In this document: piece by piece, positions 26,710-35,880 of the stretch
Layout: each line of letters starts with the position of its first letter
Position numbering within the stretch: the stretch's first letter is position 1
NCBI GenBank assembly: GCA_937998305.1
Contig: CALLDL010000047.1
Span: 1-54,296, forward strand
Source: an uncultured Desulfobacterales bacterium
GTDB lineage: Bacteria > Desulfobacterota > Desulfobacteria > Desulfobacterales > UBA11574
Length of the DNA stretch: 54,296 nt
Direction of reading: 5' to 3'
The notes under the pieces: model-generated
Databases searched by the model: none
Seen by the model: only the letters and a program-made list of their open reading frames with translations
What the model was told of the DNA's origin: nothing
Position numbers and translations under genes: made by a program

Positions 26710-29252
26710 AAAATTTGTACCTCCCCTTTATCGCCGTCAAGAATAACCCTTTGGCCATCCACCAAATTGCCTGTGGCGTTTTGGACCGCTAAAACCGCAG
26801 GAACACCATACTCGCGGGCTATGACAGCGGCATGGGACAATATACCCCCTGTTTCGGTTATCACACCCGATATCAATGGAAACAAAGGTGTCCAGCCCGG
26901 ATCGGTAAACCGTGTGACCAGGATATCTCCTGCTTGAAGTTTATCGGCCTCGCCAATGTCTCGAATTACCCGAACAACACCTTTGGTCTTTCCGGATGAA
27001 CAGGAAATTCCTTTATATTTTGCATATGTACCGGGTCTTTTTTCCATTCTGTCATGCCGGTATTTCCGCCGTTGGCCTATTTCATTGGGATTTTCAAAGT
27101 GACGAAAGGACAACATATATGCTTTATTGGCTTCGATACGCCGTCGTATTGCTTTTAGGTCCGGGTTTTTGTCTCTAAAAATATCGATGACTTCCTGGTA
27201 GGAAAGGTAGAAGATATGGACCTCTTGATCCAAAATGTTTCTTTGCATCAATCTGCGTCCCACTTCCAAAGAAACACTCCGAATAAGACTGTATGCCCGG
27301 GTTGACCAATCTCGAACTTCTTCCTTGTACCAGGTATGGAAACGAACATTTTTCAGTTTTTTCATAAAGCGCTCTCTTTGGATACGTCTAAATCCTGAAA
27401 AGAATCGACGCAATTTTTTAAGTTCACTTTCGTAAATACTTCGGTTAATTGCGACATTGGTTCGCGGGTTATTCTCATCCTCAAGTCTGGAGTACGCCTG
27501 GAGCGTTTCAATAATAAACGTTGGGTCTTCCAACCATCGGGGTATCCTGAGGTCCAACTCCCGGGTACTGTGATGACCGTATTTCTTGATAAAATTTTTC
27601 AGTGCCTTCCCCAGCGTCGAATGCGCAAAAATCTTATCGATCTTTCCGGTTTCCAAAACCTGTATTGCCTTAGGATCTCTTCGGACGTGTCGGCTGATTT
27701 TCCATAGCTTAAATAATGGAATGACGGGTTTTAGCGGCCTCAATGCTGTAATCAAAGGAAGATACCGAAAACAGGCCCCTTTTTTGTTTGCTTGATCGAA
27801 GACTGCCTTGAACTCCAGCCGGGCGTTCGCCGTGTTAAAAATGGTTTTAAAGTAAGCTGTCTCCAGCTCAAAGTGGCGATGACAAACAAGATCTTCAAAC
27901 AATACTTCCAAGTCACCATCGTTCATCTTTAAAAGGTTTTTCGCCTTAAATGATTTCAAATAGTGTTTAAATTTTATTATGGCTTTTTGTGTTTTTACGT
28001 GTTGATGAAAATACATCCTTTTAAGAGCCAGCATTACAGGAATTGCCCGCAGTACACTCATTGGGCTGAAAGGTGTAACCGCGCCATTACCTTCGTATGT
28101 TATTTCTATGCCCAAGTCCTGGTCGAAATTTCGCTCATTAAATCCGGGCATTCTGGCAAGAGCCTTTTTTACAGCGCCCACATTCCAGTAAGGACGGCCA
28201 AAAAAGACTTTAGACCACCGCGTTTTGTCGTTTCTTGGAATTAGGCGGATCTTTTTTAAATAGGTGTGCATTGCAGATTCAAACACACGTTCATAGAGTG
28301 ACCACATGAAAGGTGTAACCACCTCGGAAGAAACCCCTCCATCCCGAAAGTCCGCAGTGGTCCATTCTCCATTTATTCCCTGATATCCCATGGCAGTAAT
28401 AGGGCGAGCCTGTAAGATATAAACTCTTCGATCCGCAACGGCCCATTCAATATCCATTGGACACCCATACAAAGTCTGTATTCTCATTGCCATACGGACC
28501 AAGTCCCATAGGATTTGGTCATCAAGGAGAGTTCCGGTCCTCTGTACATTTTTAAAGGCGACATCTACATCGGGTCTTGTGAAAAGTTCGATCCGATCCG
28601 CGGAAAAAGCTTTCTTTATGACTCTCTCTGAGAAAGCGTTAATCAGATATCTGTGCGGCTGAACCTTACCGGCAACCAGGGGCTCGCCAAGCCCTTTTAC
28701 AGCCTCCAATACCATCTCCTGATCACTACCGGTGACGGGATTCACAGTAAACAATACGCCCGATGCATCCGGTTGAATTTGTTTCTGGATTAAAACCGAA
28801 AGACTTAGTGCATCACCGGGAATCTTATTTCTTCTTGCATATTCTTGAACTCGTTCTGAAAATTGTGAATTAAAGCAGGATTTAATCCCTTGAAAAAGGT
28901 CCTTTTCTCCACTAACGTTTAGAACCGTTTCATATTGTCCGGCAAACGAAACGCCTTGGCGGTCCTCTTGCACTGCAGAGGATCGGACGGCTACGGGCAT
29001 TCCAAGCAAACGAAATCCCGACAAAATCTTTTCAGAAATCTGCCCAGGGAAGGCATTTTCATTGATCAATCTTTTTGATTTGATGCCCTTTTTGAGACTC
29101 GACCTCTTTGAAATAATTTCCTGGCAAGTTGAACAGGTTAATACAAACCCATCGGGGACAGGAAAGTCCGATCGTTTCAGGCGGGCCAGCTCAAAGGCTT
29201 TTCTGCCCACTTCTTGGAGGTCATTTGTCTGTACTTCCTCAAGCCACTTCAT
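26703..29252 (-). CDS. Rifampicin-phosphotransferase-like dikinase 1 (PPDK_N + swivelling His domain)
   Basis: This 849-residue protein is the first gene of the operon. The ATP-grasp domain shows VGRKAFELARLKRSDFPVPD, AVRSSAVQEDRQGVSFAGQY, QPDASGVLFTVNPVTG and DIEWAVADRRVYILQARP. The C-terminal swivelling domain shows GDILVTRFTDPGWTPLFP and catalytic His807 in GGILSHAAVIAREYG. Length and lack of a PEP-binding barrel match rifampicin phosphotransferase rather than PEP synthase. Known relatives use ATP to phosphorylate an alcohol, releasing AMP and phosphate. It is clearly related to, but diverged from, the second dikinase at 18954-21611, so two different phosphorylations are likely. A sigma-54 promoter sits about 20 bases from the transcript start inferred here. 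Confidence 0.85.
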   Translation of the reverse strand: MKWLEEVQTNDLQEVGRKAFELARLKRSDFPVPDGFVLTCSTCQEIISKRSSLKKGIKSKRLINENAFPGQISEKILSGFRLLGMPVAVRSSAVQEDRQGVSFAGQYETVLNVSGEKDLFQGIKSCFNSQFSERVQEYARRNKIPGDALSLSVLIQKQIQPDASGVLFTVNPVTGSDQEMVLEAVKGLGEPLVAGKVQPHRYLINAFSERVIKKAFSADRIELFTRPDVDVAFKNVQRTGTLLDDQILWDLVRMAMRIQTLYGCPMDIEWAVADRRVYILQARPITAMGYQGINGEWTTADFRDGGVSSEVVTPFMWSLYERVFESAMHTYLKKIRLIPRNDKTRWSKVFFGRPYWNVGAVKKALARMPGFNERNFDQDLGIEITYEGNGAVTPFSPMSVLRAIPVMLALKRMYFHQHVKTQKAIIKFKHYLKSFKAKNLLKMNDGDLEVLFEDLVCHRHFELETAYFKTIFNTANARLEFKAVFDQANKKGACFRYLPLITALRPLKPVIPLFKLWKISRHVRRDPKAIQVLETGKIDKIFAHSTLGKALKNFIKKYGHHSTRELDLRIPRWLEDPTFIIETLQAYSRLEDENNPRTNVAINRSIYESELKKLRRFFSGFRRIQRERFMKKLKNVRFHTWYKEEVRDWSTRAYSLIRSVSLEVGRRLMQRNILDQEVHIFYLSYQEVIDIFRDKNPDLKAIRRRIEANKAYMLSFRHFENPNEIGQRRKYRHDRMEKRPGTYAKYKGISCSSGKTKGVVRVIRDIGEADKLQAGDILVTRFTDPGWTPLFPLISGVITETGGILSHAAVIAREYGVPAVLAVQNATGNLVDGQRVILDGDKGEVQILC

Positions 29253-29281
29253 AATCGATCCTTTTTTTTGACATAATGAAC

Positions 29282-29297
29282 AGCAAGAGCGGTGCCA
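29282..29297 (-). promoter_or_regulatory. Sigma-54 promoter of the seven-gene lipid operon
   Basis: On the minus strand the sequence is TGGCACCGCTCTTGCT, a near-perfect TGGCAC-N5-TTGCA match with correct spacing. Transcription should start near 29270, about 20 bases before the ATG at 29252, leaving room for the AAAGGATC ribosome binding site. The region up to 29662 is AT-rich and holds no gene; enhancer sites for the adjacent NtrC-type regulator are expected there but I could not define one. Confidence 0.8.
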
Positions 29298-29662
29298 ATA
29301 CGAGTTGACAGGATAAACTTTTTGCGTTGAGTTTTATCTGAAAAGCGAACGAGGCCGGGATAAATCAAACAAATTAATGTATTATCAATAAAATACTCAG
29401 AGAGTTTTGAAAGAGATTTTAGAAACTAAAAGATTATATTTTGGGTTTTAACAATTTTTTAAATCAAAAAAGAGAGGGCAGAAGGGCGCAACATAATTTG
29501 ACGTGGCCATAGAAAATTGAAGAGAATGATGTTAAATCATAAAGTTAGAACTTAGCAAGAAATGTTTACAGCGCAAAATGAATTGCACCGTTTTAAACGG
29601 GGTATCCTGTGTTTTCTTTTGGCTATAGCGTATTATCTGATATGCCGAATCAGAATTAAGGA

Positions 29663-31081
29663 CTATTTGTTTTTCAATCTCAGACGCCGGTTCAATGCCT
29701 GTCGCGTTATTCCCAAACTCAATGCCGCAATGGACTGGTTGTCACTTGCCCGTTTCATGGCTTCATCAATGAGGAGTTGTTCCGCCTGTTTGAGTGTTGG
29801 TAATTGCCCGGAAAAAGACAGTAAGACCTTCTTCTCTTCGAGCAACTGTTTTGATTCTGTTTTAAACGAAGGATGCTTTTGAAAGAGATGAAACTTGAAG
29901 CTCTCCATGGAAAGCTTGCCGGATTTATGACTGCTGACCGCATTGAAAACCATGGATTCCAGCTCTCTGATGTTTCCAGGAAAATTGTAGGTCGAAAGCA
30001 GGATGGTCAGTTCATCAGGCGGCGTAGGTTCCTTCTTATCCAGTGTTTTGGATGTTTTCCCCAAAAAGTGTTCCACAAGAAGGTTCAGATCTTCCATACG
30101 CTCACGAAGGGGTGGAACATGAATATGGTGGTCGCAGAGCCTATAGTAAAGATCCTTACGAAATCTGCCGGACGACTTCAGCCCATCGAGGTCCTGATTG
30201 GTGGCAACAATTATTCGGGCATTAGAACTCTTGGCAACATCGGATCCAAGAGGAAAAAAATCTCCGTCTTGTAAAAGCCGCAAGAGTTTTACTTGTGACG
30301 GAGCACTCAGATCACCGATCTCATCCAAAAAAAGTGTTCCTCCTGACGCTTGTTCTATCAAACCGCCACGGGCCTGCTCTGCACCGGTAAAGGCACCTTT
30401 CTTATGCCCGAAAAGCGTATCCGCAAAAACGTTATCATCCAAACCCGCCACATTTACAGGCACAAAATCGCCCTCTCGATGGCTTAAAGCATGGACCGCT
30501 TTGGCAATCAACTCCTTGCCGACACCGGTTTCTCCGGTAATCAGGACCGGCCGTGGGCTTTTAGAAATCGCCTCAACGTATTGAAAGATAGACCGCATAC
30601 CGGCACTGTTTGTCACAATTTCCGAAAAAGCCCCGGGATGCTCTAACTTGTCGAACAAAACATGGGCTTTTAACAATCTGTTCTCTTTTTGCAATTCACG
30701 GAGTTCCAAGGCCCGTCTTACACCGCTGACAAGGCGACTTTTTTCAACAGGTTTGACCATATAGTCAAATGCCCCGTGTTTCATGCATTTTACGGCTGTT
30801 TCCACATCATTTGCTCCTGTAATGATAATGACAGGAATTTCTGGAAAATCGCTGTTTATCATCTGAAGCAATTCTTCACCGGACACATGCGGCATTCTCA
30901 AATCGAGAAGCATGACTTCAACATCCCGATTAGAAAGCGTCGGCATCACGTCACGGCTATCCTGACAGCGGATAAAATGATTCATATTTGCAGAACGGAG
31001 CGCGATTTCAAAACTATCCAAAGCCTGCTCTTCGTCATCCGCCAAAAAGACTGGACATTCGGGGTATACAGACTCTTTCAT
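29663..31081 (-). CDS. NtrC-family sigma-54 response regulator
   Basis: This 472-residue protein has a receiver domain with phospho-Asp60 (VMLLDLRMP), then an AAA+ sigma-54 interaction domain: Walker A GETGVGKELIAK, the GAFTGAEQ loop that contacts sigma-54, and Walker B GGTLFLDEIGDLS. It ends in a Fis-type helix-turn-helix (AALSLGITRQALNRRL). It activates sigma-54 promoters by ATP-driven remodelling after phosphorylation. Its ATG overlaps the stop of the histidine kinase upstream (ATGA), so the kinase is the obvious partner. The nearest downstream target is the sigma-54 promoter at 29282-29297 of the lipid operon, making it the likely activator. Confidence 0.93.
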   Translation of the reverse strand: MKESVYPECPVFLADDEEQALDSFEIALRSANMNHFIRCQDSRDVMPTLSNRDVEVMLLDLRMPHVSGEELLQMINSDFPEIPVIIITGANDVETAVKCMKHGAFDYMVKPVEKSRLVSGVRRALELRELQKENRLLKAHVLFDKLEHPGAFSEIVTNSAGMRSIFQYVEAISKSPRPVLITGETGVGKELIAKAVHALSHREGDFVPVNVAGLDDNVFADTLFGHKKGAFTGAEQARGGLIEQASGGTLFLDEIGDLSAPSQVKLLRLLQDGDFFPLGSDVAKSSNARIIVATNQDLDGLKSSGRFRKDLYYRLCDHHIHVPPLRERMEDLNLLVEHFLGKTSKTLDKKEPTPPDELTILLSTYNFPGNIRELESMVFNAVSSHKSGKLSMESFKFHLFQKHPSFKTESKQLLEEKKVLLSFSGQLPTLKQAEQLLIDEAMKRASDNQSIAALSLGITRQALNRRLRLKNK

Positions 31082-33603
31082 TCTATTATCCCTTTCAATG
31101 TATTATTTTTTTCATGAACGGGCAAAATAATCTCGACCGTTGTTCCCTTCCCGATTTCCGAGTCAAAAATCATTCGACCACCGTGGTCTTCCACAATTTT
31201 TGAAGAAATTGATAAACCCAGTCCAACGCCTCCCAAATCGTGTTTGGTGGAAAAAAACGGGTCCGTAATCTGCGACAAATTTTCGGGGAGGATCCCCGTG
31301 CCCTCATCCCGTATTTTAACCACAATACTGTTCATCTCTTCATCACAGGAGATTGAAACAAAAATGCCTTTAGTAGGTTCCTTAAGGGCCTGGCAGGCAT
31401 TTTGAATCAAATTGACAAATACCTGTTCGAGCCTCTGAAAATTACCGGTCAGCGATGGTAAATCCTTACCATATTCTACTGAAAAATGATGTGTGGATTT
31501 GTTTATCATATTCGAAATGAGTGAAATGGCAGATTGTAAAACAGCATTAATATCAACAGATTGTTCTGCCTCGGAAACATCCTTTCGTACGAAATTCTTC
31601 AAGTTTTCAACGATTTGCATGATACGTTTGGACCCATTCAATATTCCAGAGAACAATACCGGTATCTTTTCACGCATCTCGGTGTATTTCATGCCGCCTA
31701 TCATAAAATCGCCATTCTCCGTGTAGTATTCCTCAAGGATCGGCAGAGCACTTTCCCATGCTTCCTGCAGTGTGGGTGTATTTAACCGAATAAAATTGTT
31801 GGGATTGTTTATCTCATGTGCCACGCCGGAAACCAGTGTGCCCAACGCAACCATTTTACTTGCTTGAAAAAGTTGCTCTTGATGTAATCTTTCCTGTTCC
31901 TGGGCCCGTTTACGCTCGGTAATGTCACGCCCAACACCCCGGAAACCGATGGGTTCACCTTTTGAATCATATAACAGTGAAATGGAGGTCTCGATAAACT
32001 TCTTTGTTCCATCCTTTGTGATGGTTTCCCAATCGTATGCCAACGCGGGTTTCCCCGTTCGATAAACTTCGTTAAAAGTTTGAAATACTTTCTCAGCCGT
32101 AACTTCAGTCATAAACTGCCGATTGTTCATGCCGATCGATTCTTCCTGAGAGTAACCGAGATGCCTGCACAGGGCCGGATTTATAAAGGTCAAATTCCCG
32201 GACAGGTCGACCTCCCAATATCCGTCTTCCATGTTGTTAAGAATTGTCCTATATTTCTTGTCGCTTTCATACAAAGCCTCCTCGGCCTGAACACGATCTA
32301 TGATTTCTTCTCTATACGCGCGGTAAGTCTCTTTCAGTTCTTTATACTGTATCTCGGAATATTCAAAGGCCTTTGTCAATCTAAGAGATAGAAGAAATGC
32401 CTGAAAAAAAATAAATATACAAAGGCCCAAAGGTGCAAAGTATCCTGTCTGTATTATCGCTTCAGCGTACATCATGTCATTGATGGCTGAAAAAGCCAAA
32501 ATGATAAACCCAAGGAGAAAAATAAAGGCCCCGGCTCTTTTTCTGATTGAAGCAACGATGAGTACATAAAGCCCGTATATAATAATGATGATAGTGAGAA
32601 TTTGATATATTTGGAGCGTGTATGAGAAAATTCTTGCCGGTGTAAAGAGTACGGCACATGAAAAAGCAAGCCCTATAGAAACGATCAGGTGCAGAATTCG
32701 TCTTGGAATCTCCTGAGGGAAAAAGGCTTGAATAAAAAGTACAAATGCAGGAATTGCGAGATAAAAAGAAAGATACTCCATCTTGACAAGCAGTTCCCAG
32801 GGAATGTTTGGAAAAAAATGAATGATATATTTTTCACCTGTGGCAAGAAGTCTAAGCGTAACTAGAAAACAGAAAATACTAAAATATAGAAATGTACGCT
32901 CCTTTTTTTTGAGCGTAAAAAGACAAAAATGATACAATGCCATAATGAAAATACTGCCGAATAGAAAGAGATCAAAGCCAAGTCTGTTTTCCTTGATTTT
33001 TTGAATGCCTTTTTCTTCCCCCAACTGGATAACTTCCCGGGGTCCCCCTCGTCTGTGATGAAAATTTGATACCTGAAAAATGAGCTCGATTTGGTTTGCT
33101 TCAACCTTACAATCAATGATCTGGGGAAAATACCGAGGAACTGTGGTTTCACGATCTTTTCCGGCGATCCCAATCGAACTTACTTTTTGATCATTCAGAA
33201 AAAGGGTATATGCGGTACCTATGCTTAATAATTTTAGCGCAAGATGTTCCTCTTTTTCGTGCAAGAGAATTTTCAAGCGATATGTAGCGTATCCATCTCC
33301 GTGAAGCTCTTTTCCGTTTATCTCATACCCGTTCCAAAACCCAGGCAGTTGGATGAATCCTGTTTTTTGAGGCGGAGTTGCCCCAGTAAAATCCGACGGC
33401 GCTAATTGTTGTTTCCAGTAGAATTCATACTCACCGGAAAGTTCTACGGCGCCATCGCTTTTAAAATTCCAATCGGTTAGATCGAGAATACCTTTAATTG
33501 CTTTTGGAGGAATCTTTTCTTGAAAACTATGATTGCAAGCAATGAAAAATAATAAGAAAACGCCCGTCAAAATTAAAAAATATTTATGAAAGTTAGATCT
33601 CAT
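31078..33603 (-). CDS. 7TMR-DISM / PAS sensor histidine kinase
   Basis: This 841-residue kinase starts with a signal-like segment (LTGVFLLFFIACNHSF). A 7TMR-DISM extracellular beta-sandwich follows (about 35-190), with GFIQLPGFWNG and GDGYATYRLKILL. Seven hydrophobic helices span about 205-400. A coiled linker leads to a PAS domain (about 440-560) with YWEVDLSGNLTFINPALCRH and FRGVGRDITERK. The H-box is VSGVAHEINNPNNF with His596. The HATPase contains LIQNACQALKEP and GGVGLGLSISSKIVEDHGG. DISM receptors often sense carbohydrates or other extracellular ligands; the signal here is unknown. It overlaps the response regulator by four bases. No clear promoter was found upstream. Confidence 0.9.
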   Translation of the reverse strand: MRSNFHKYFLILTGVFLLFFIACNHSFQEKIPPKAIKGILDLTDWNFKSDGAVELSGEYEFYWKQQLAPSDFTGATPPQKTGFIQLPGFWNGYEINGKELHGDGYATYRLKILLHEKEEHLALKLLSIGTAYTLFLNDQKVSSIGIAGKDRETTVPRYFPQIIDCKVEANQIELIFQVSNFHHRRGGPREVIQLGEEKGIQKIKENRLGFDLFLFGSIFIMALYHFCLFTLKKKERTFLYFSIFCFLVTLRLLATGEKYIIHFFPNIPWELLVKMEYLSFYLAIPAFVLFIQAFFPQEIPRRILHLIVSIGLAFSCAVLFTPARIFSYTLQIYQILTIIIIIYGLYVLIVASIRKRAGAFIFLLGFIILAFSAINDMMYAEAIIQTGYFAPLGLCIFIFFQAFLLSLRLTKAFEYSEIQYKELKETYRAYREEIIDRVQAEEALYESDKKYRTILNNMEDGYWEVDLSGNLTFINPALCRHLGYSQEESIGMNNRQFMTEVTAEKVFQTFNEVYRTGKPALAYDWETITKDGTKKFIETSISLLYDSKGEPIGFRGVGRDITERKRAQEQERLHQEQLFQASKMVALGTLVSGVAHEINNPNNFIRLNTPTLQEAWESALPILEEYYTENGDFMIGGMKYTEMREKIPVLFSGILNGSKRIMQIVENLKNFVRKDVSEAEQSVDINAVLQSAISLISNMINKSTHHFSVEYGKDLPSLTGNFQRLEQVFVNLIQNACQALKEPTKGIFVSISCDEEMNSIVVKIRDEGTGILPENLSQITDPFFSTKHDLGGVGLGLSISSKIVEDHGGRMIFDSEIGKGTTVEIILPVHEKNNTLKGIIE

Positions 33604-33973
33604 GATCGGATGTTTGCTTAAGTTGGATAAAATATTCTATTGATACGTACTCGATCTTCAAGAAATTTTGAAATTTACATTTGAGGCAAAAAAGAATTCC
33701 ATCAAAGAATACCGTCTTGTTGTCAAAATATATCCTTTAAATTAATATCATTATAAATTGTTTCTGTAAATTGTAAATATAACTGCTAATGCGCGCTCAA
33801 AGAGTATTGTTGTTGGGTAACATCCTGTTAGGTATTTAAAATGATCAGTAACATTTGCTGCTTAGATTATTGGAAAGCAGATTTATAGCAGAAAGCAAAA
33901 GCTGGGTAACGAATAAACTTACCGGCGGTTTGCCGTTTGGTTGAGTGGGAGTTCGGTTGCTCTATTGAAATTC
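33604..33973. other. Intergenic region, nothing firm recognised
   Basis: About 370 AT-rich bases between the kinase and the small membrane protein. TTGTTGTCAAAATATATCC near 33718 resembles TGTTGTCAAGATGGATATA near 1197, a weak hint of a decayed dispersed element. No gene or promoter could be supported. Confidence 0.35.
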
Positions 33974-34390
33974 TCATTTCCATAATAATTCGTGTAAATA
34001 CATACTGTGCGGAAAAACAAATATGTGGAAGAACAACCATAAAATAGACATAAACCTTGCTGGATTCACAAGATTTGGTTGTGTTTTTGCTATATAATAT
34101 CCCAATATCATTACTAAAGGATCAGCTATAATCCTATTCGCCCAATATTCAACTCCTTGAAACCAACATTCAACTGTATAACCAGCAATTCCAATTTCAA
34201 GGTAGTGTTCAACAGTCTCCCAAAGATATGCAGCAAACAATACTAATATTATATTGAAAAAACTTGTTTTTATGTCATCTTTATCGATACGAAATTGTTT
34301 TTTAAATATTTTCCAATTACATCTAATAGCGATTGTACCAAGTGAAATACCACTAAATAAGTGCTCAAAAGTCCAGAAATCTAATAGCAA
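33974..34390 (-). CDS. Small membrane protein of unknown function
   Basis: The frame encodes 138 residues with about four hydrophobic segments and conserved-looking polar motifs within them (FWTFEHLFSG, LWETVEHYLE and WANRIIADPLVMILG). I do not recognise the family. The only possible start in this frame is TTG at 34390, with no ribosome binding site. An upstream ATG in another frame (MTTFLFA...) could mean a one-base frameshift near the start, so the gene may be damaged. It runs in the same direction as the kinase and regulator but is separated from them by 370 bases. Confidence 0.5.
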   Translation of the reverse strand: MLLDFWTFEHLFSGISLGTIAIRCNWKIFKKQFRIDKDDIKTSFFNIILVLFAAYLWETVEHYLEIGIAGYTVECWFQGVEYWANRIIADPLVMILGYYIAKTQPNLVNPARFMSILWLFFHIFVFPHSMYLHELLWK

Positions 34391-34505
34391 ACAAAAAAGT
34401 TGTCATACCTAATGAGTGTCTTTCCTTATCGTGGATCGAAACTGTTCGGGAGAAGAACCATAAATTCTCTGTGTCTTCTTGCCCCTGCAGTGAAAATAAA
34501 GATTA

Positions 34506-35093
34506 TTATGAAAGTATCGCATATCTCGCCCTATCCAGCCCTGTTGCATCGACAAAACCAGTCAATATACCGGTAATATATAAGGTTTTAACAACATTCA
34601 TATCTATCTCCGATGGTTTTTCAGGCCCTTGATTGACGGATGCTTCCACATACAGTTTTTTCATCATTTCAAAGCCCTTTTGTTGGACCGGTTCATTTGA
34701 AATGATGCCTCTGACCGTGTAAACAAATTTGAAGCGCTTATCCGACCCCTTTTCACGCCGTATAAATATGATGTACTTTTTGATCAGCGCATCAATACCT
34801 TTATCGGAAACTGAATGCCCCCTTAGGTCAAAGAAAAAACCCTTTTCAGAGAGCCATTTATTCAAATCTTGGATTATTTGCCTGGCTTCGGGAATCGAAA
34901 ATTTCAAGTCCGCCACCAGATGCCCACCAAAAAATACCGTAAACGCCTGATCCGGATTGTATTGTCTGGCATATCCGGACTGCATCCCGCCCAATGGGTC
35001 CGGGGGCAGAAATTCTCGGGACCAGCGTTTCCACTTGGCCAATTTGATGCCCAACTTTTCGGAAAGCTCCCTATTAGTAAAAAATTTGATCAT
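34506..35093 (-). CDS. MerR-like helix-turn-helix protein of unknown function
   Basis: Starting at ATG 35093 (GGGAG upstream; a longer frame starts at 35153) gives 195 residues. The N-terminus, FFTNRELSEKLGIKLAKWKR, looks like a MerR/excisionase-type winged helix-turn-helix. YARQYNPDQAFTVFFGGHLV follows the pattern of the second helix and wing. The rest, with IPEARQIIQDLNKWL and a beta-rich region, is not recognised. The C-terminal part (about 150-195) is helical. It may be a local regulator; its target is unknown. It lies next to a MITE-like element. Confidence 0.6.
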   Translation of the reverse strand: MIKFFTNRELSEKLGIKLAKWKRWSREFLPPDPLGGMQSGYARQYNPDQAFTVFFGGHLVADLKFSIPEARQIIQDLNKWLSEKGFFFDLRGHSVSDKGIDALIKKYIIFIRREKGSDKRFKFVYTVRGIISNEPVQQKGFEMMKKLYVEASVNQGPEKPSEIDMNVVKTLYITGILTGFVDATGLDRARYAILS

Positions 35094-35220
35094 ATTCCAC
35101 TCCCATTGCTTGTTGTATTGACATAACAACCCTACTTTTTGTTTCGCACCCATATTTTAATATAAGTCTATAATATAATAGTATTTTTATCCGATATTAA
35201 CAATTGAGTTGTCATACTTA

Positions 35221-35438
35221 GTGCCCATCAATAAATGAGGATTTTGTTCAAAATCAAGCCTCCGGCCTCGCTTCCAGCCCGCAGGGCTTACAGGCCGGAG
35301 GGTAGAGCCTATGTCCCGGAGGGGGATGCGAGAAAAATAAATGCCCCAGTACGATCTGCCGGCCTGTCCCGGCATCTTCACGGGGACCTTCGGGGCAGGC
35401 GCAGAGATTGGGCAAAAAGACCATTTATGGATGGACAC
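35221..35438 (-). mobile_element. MITE-like element 3, longer reverse-oriented relative of element 1
   Basis: It begins GTGCCCATCAATAAATG and ends with the reverse complement of GTGTCCATCCATAAATG. Subterminal sequence at its right end (GAGATTGGGCAAAAAGACC) matches the left end of element 1 in reverse complement. The interior is GC-rich, with CCCCAGTACGATCTGCCGG shared with element 2 at 11988-12228. The flanking 6-mers TACTTA and TAATTG are only partly alike, so a target duplication is not clear. Confidence 0.75.
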
Positions 35439-35880
35439 TAATTGACCACTTGTTATACCACCATGTCAACTATTATTTTATGATCATTTACTTGCAAATA
35501 CTTTTTTCTTGCATTATGTTTAACAAATTATTAAAAGTTCAGATTTTTCTCTAAATAAAATCGTGTAACGATTTTATGGAACGCGGCTATGCCGCTCAGT
35601 CTGGCGAAAAGTTTACCCGCCTCTGACGGGCTAAAATTCCTATCCCCGCAGCAAGCTACGTGGTATTTCGGAATTTTTATTCCGTATTAAACGGGGAAGT
35701 TAAGGTATTCTATCAATTTTAATTATAATTGATTTCGCTGAAAGCGCGTTCCTCAACTTTAGCTCACTTTAGGCACTTCAAACTTCAAACTTTTGGACTT
35801 CAGCTTATACGGGATAAATGTACTGATAAAAATACGTCATCGAATCTACGAATACGAATTAGAGCACTAAGAGATCATTA
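35439..35880. other. Hairpin-rich leader region of the PKS gene
   Basis: Between the element and the PKS gene there are several hairpins: AAAATCGTGTAACGATTTT at 35557-35575, GCGGCTATGCCGC at 35583-35595 and CCCG...CGGG near 35616. A segment ACTTTAGCTCACTTTAGGC near 35755 resembles ACTATAGCTCACTTCAAAC in the ~240-bp direct repeats. No promoter was assigned. Confidence 0.45.
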
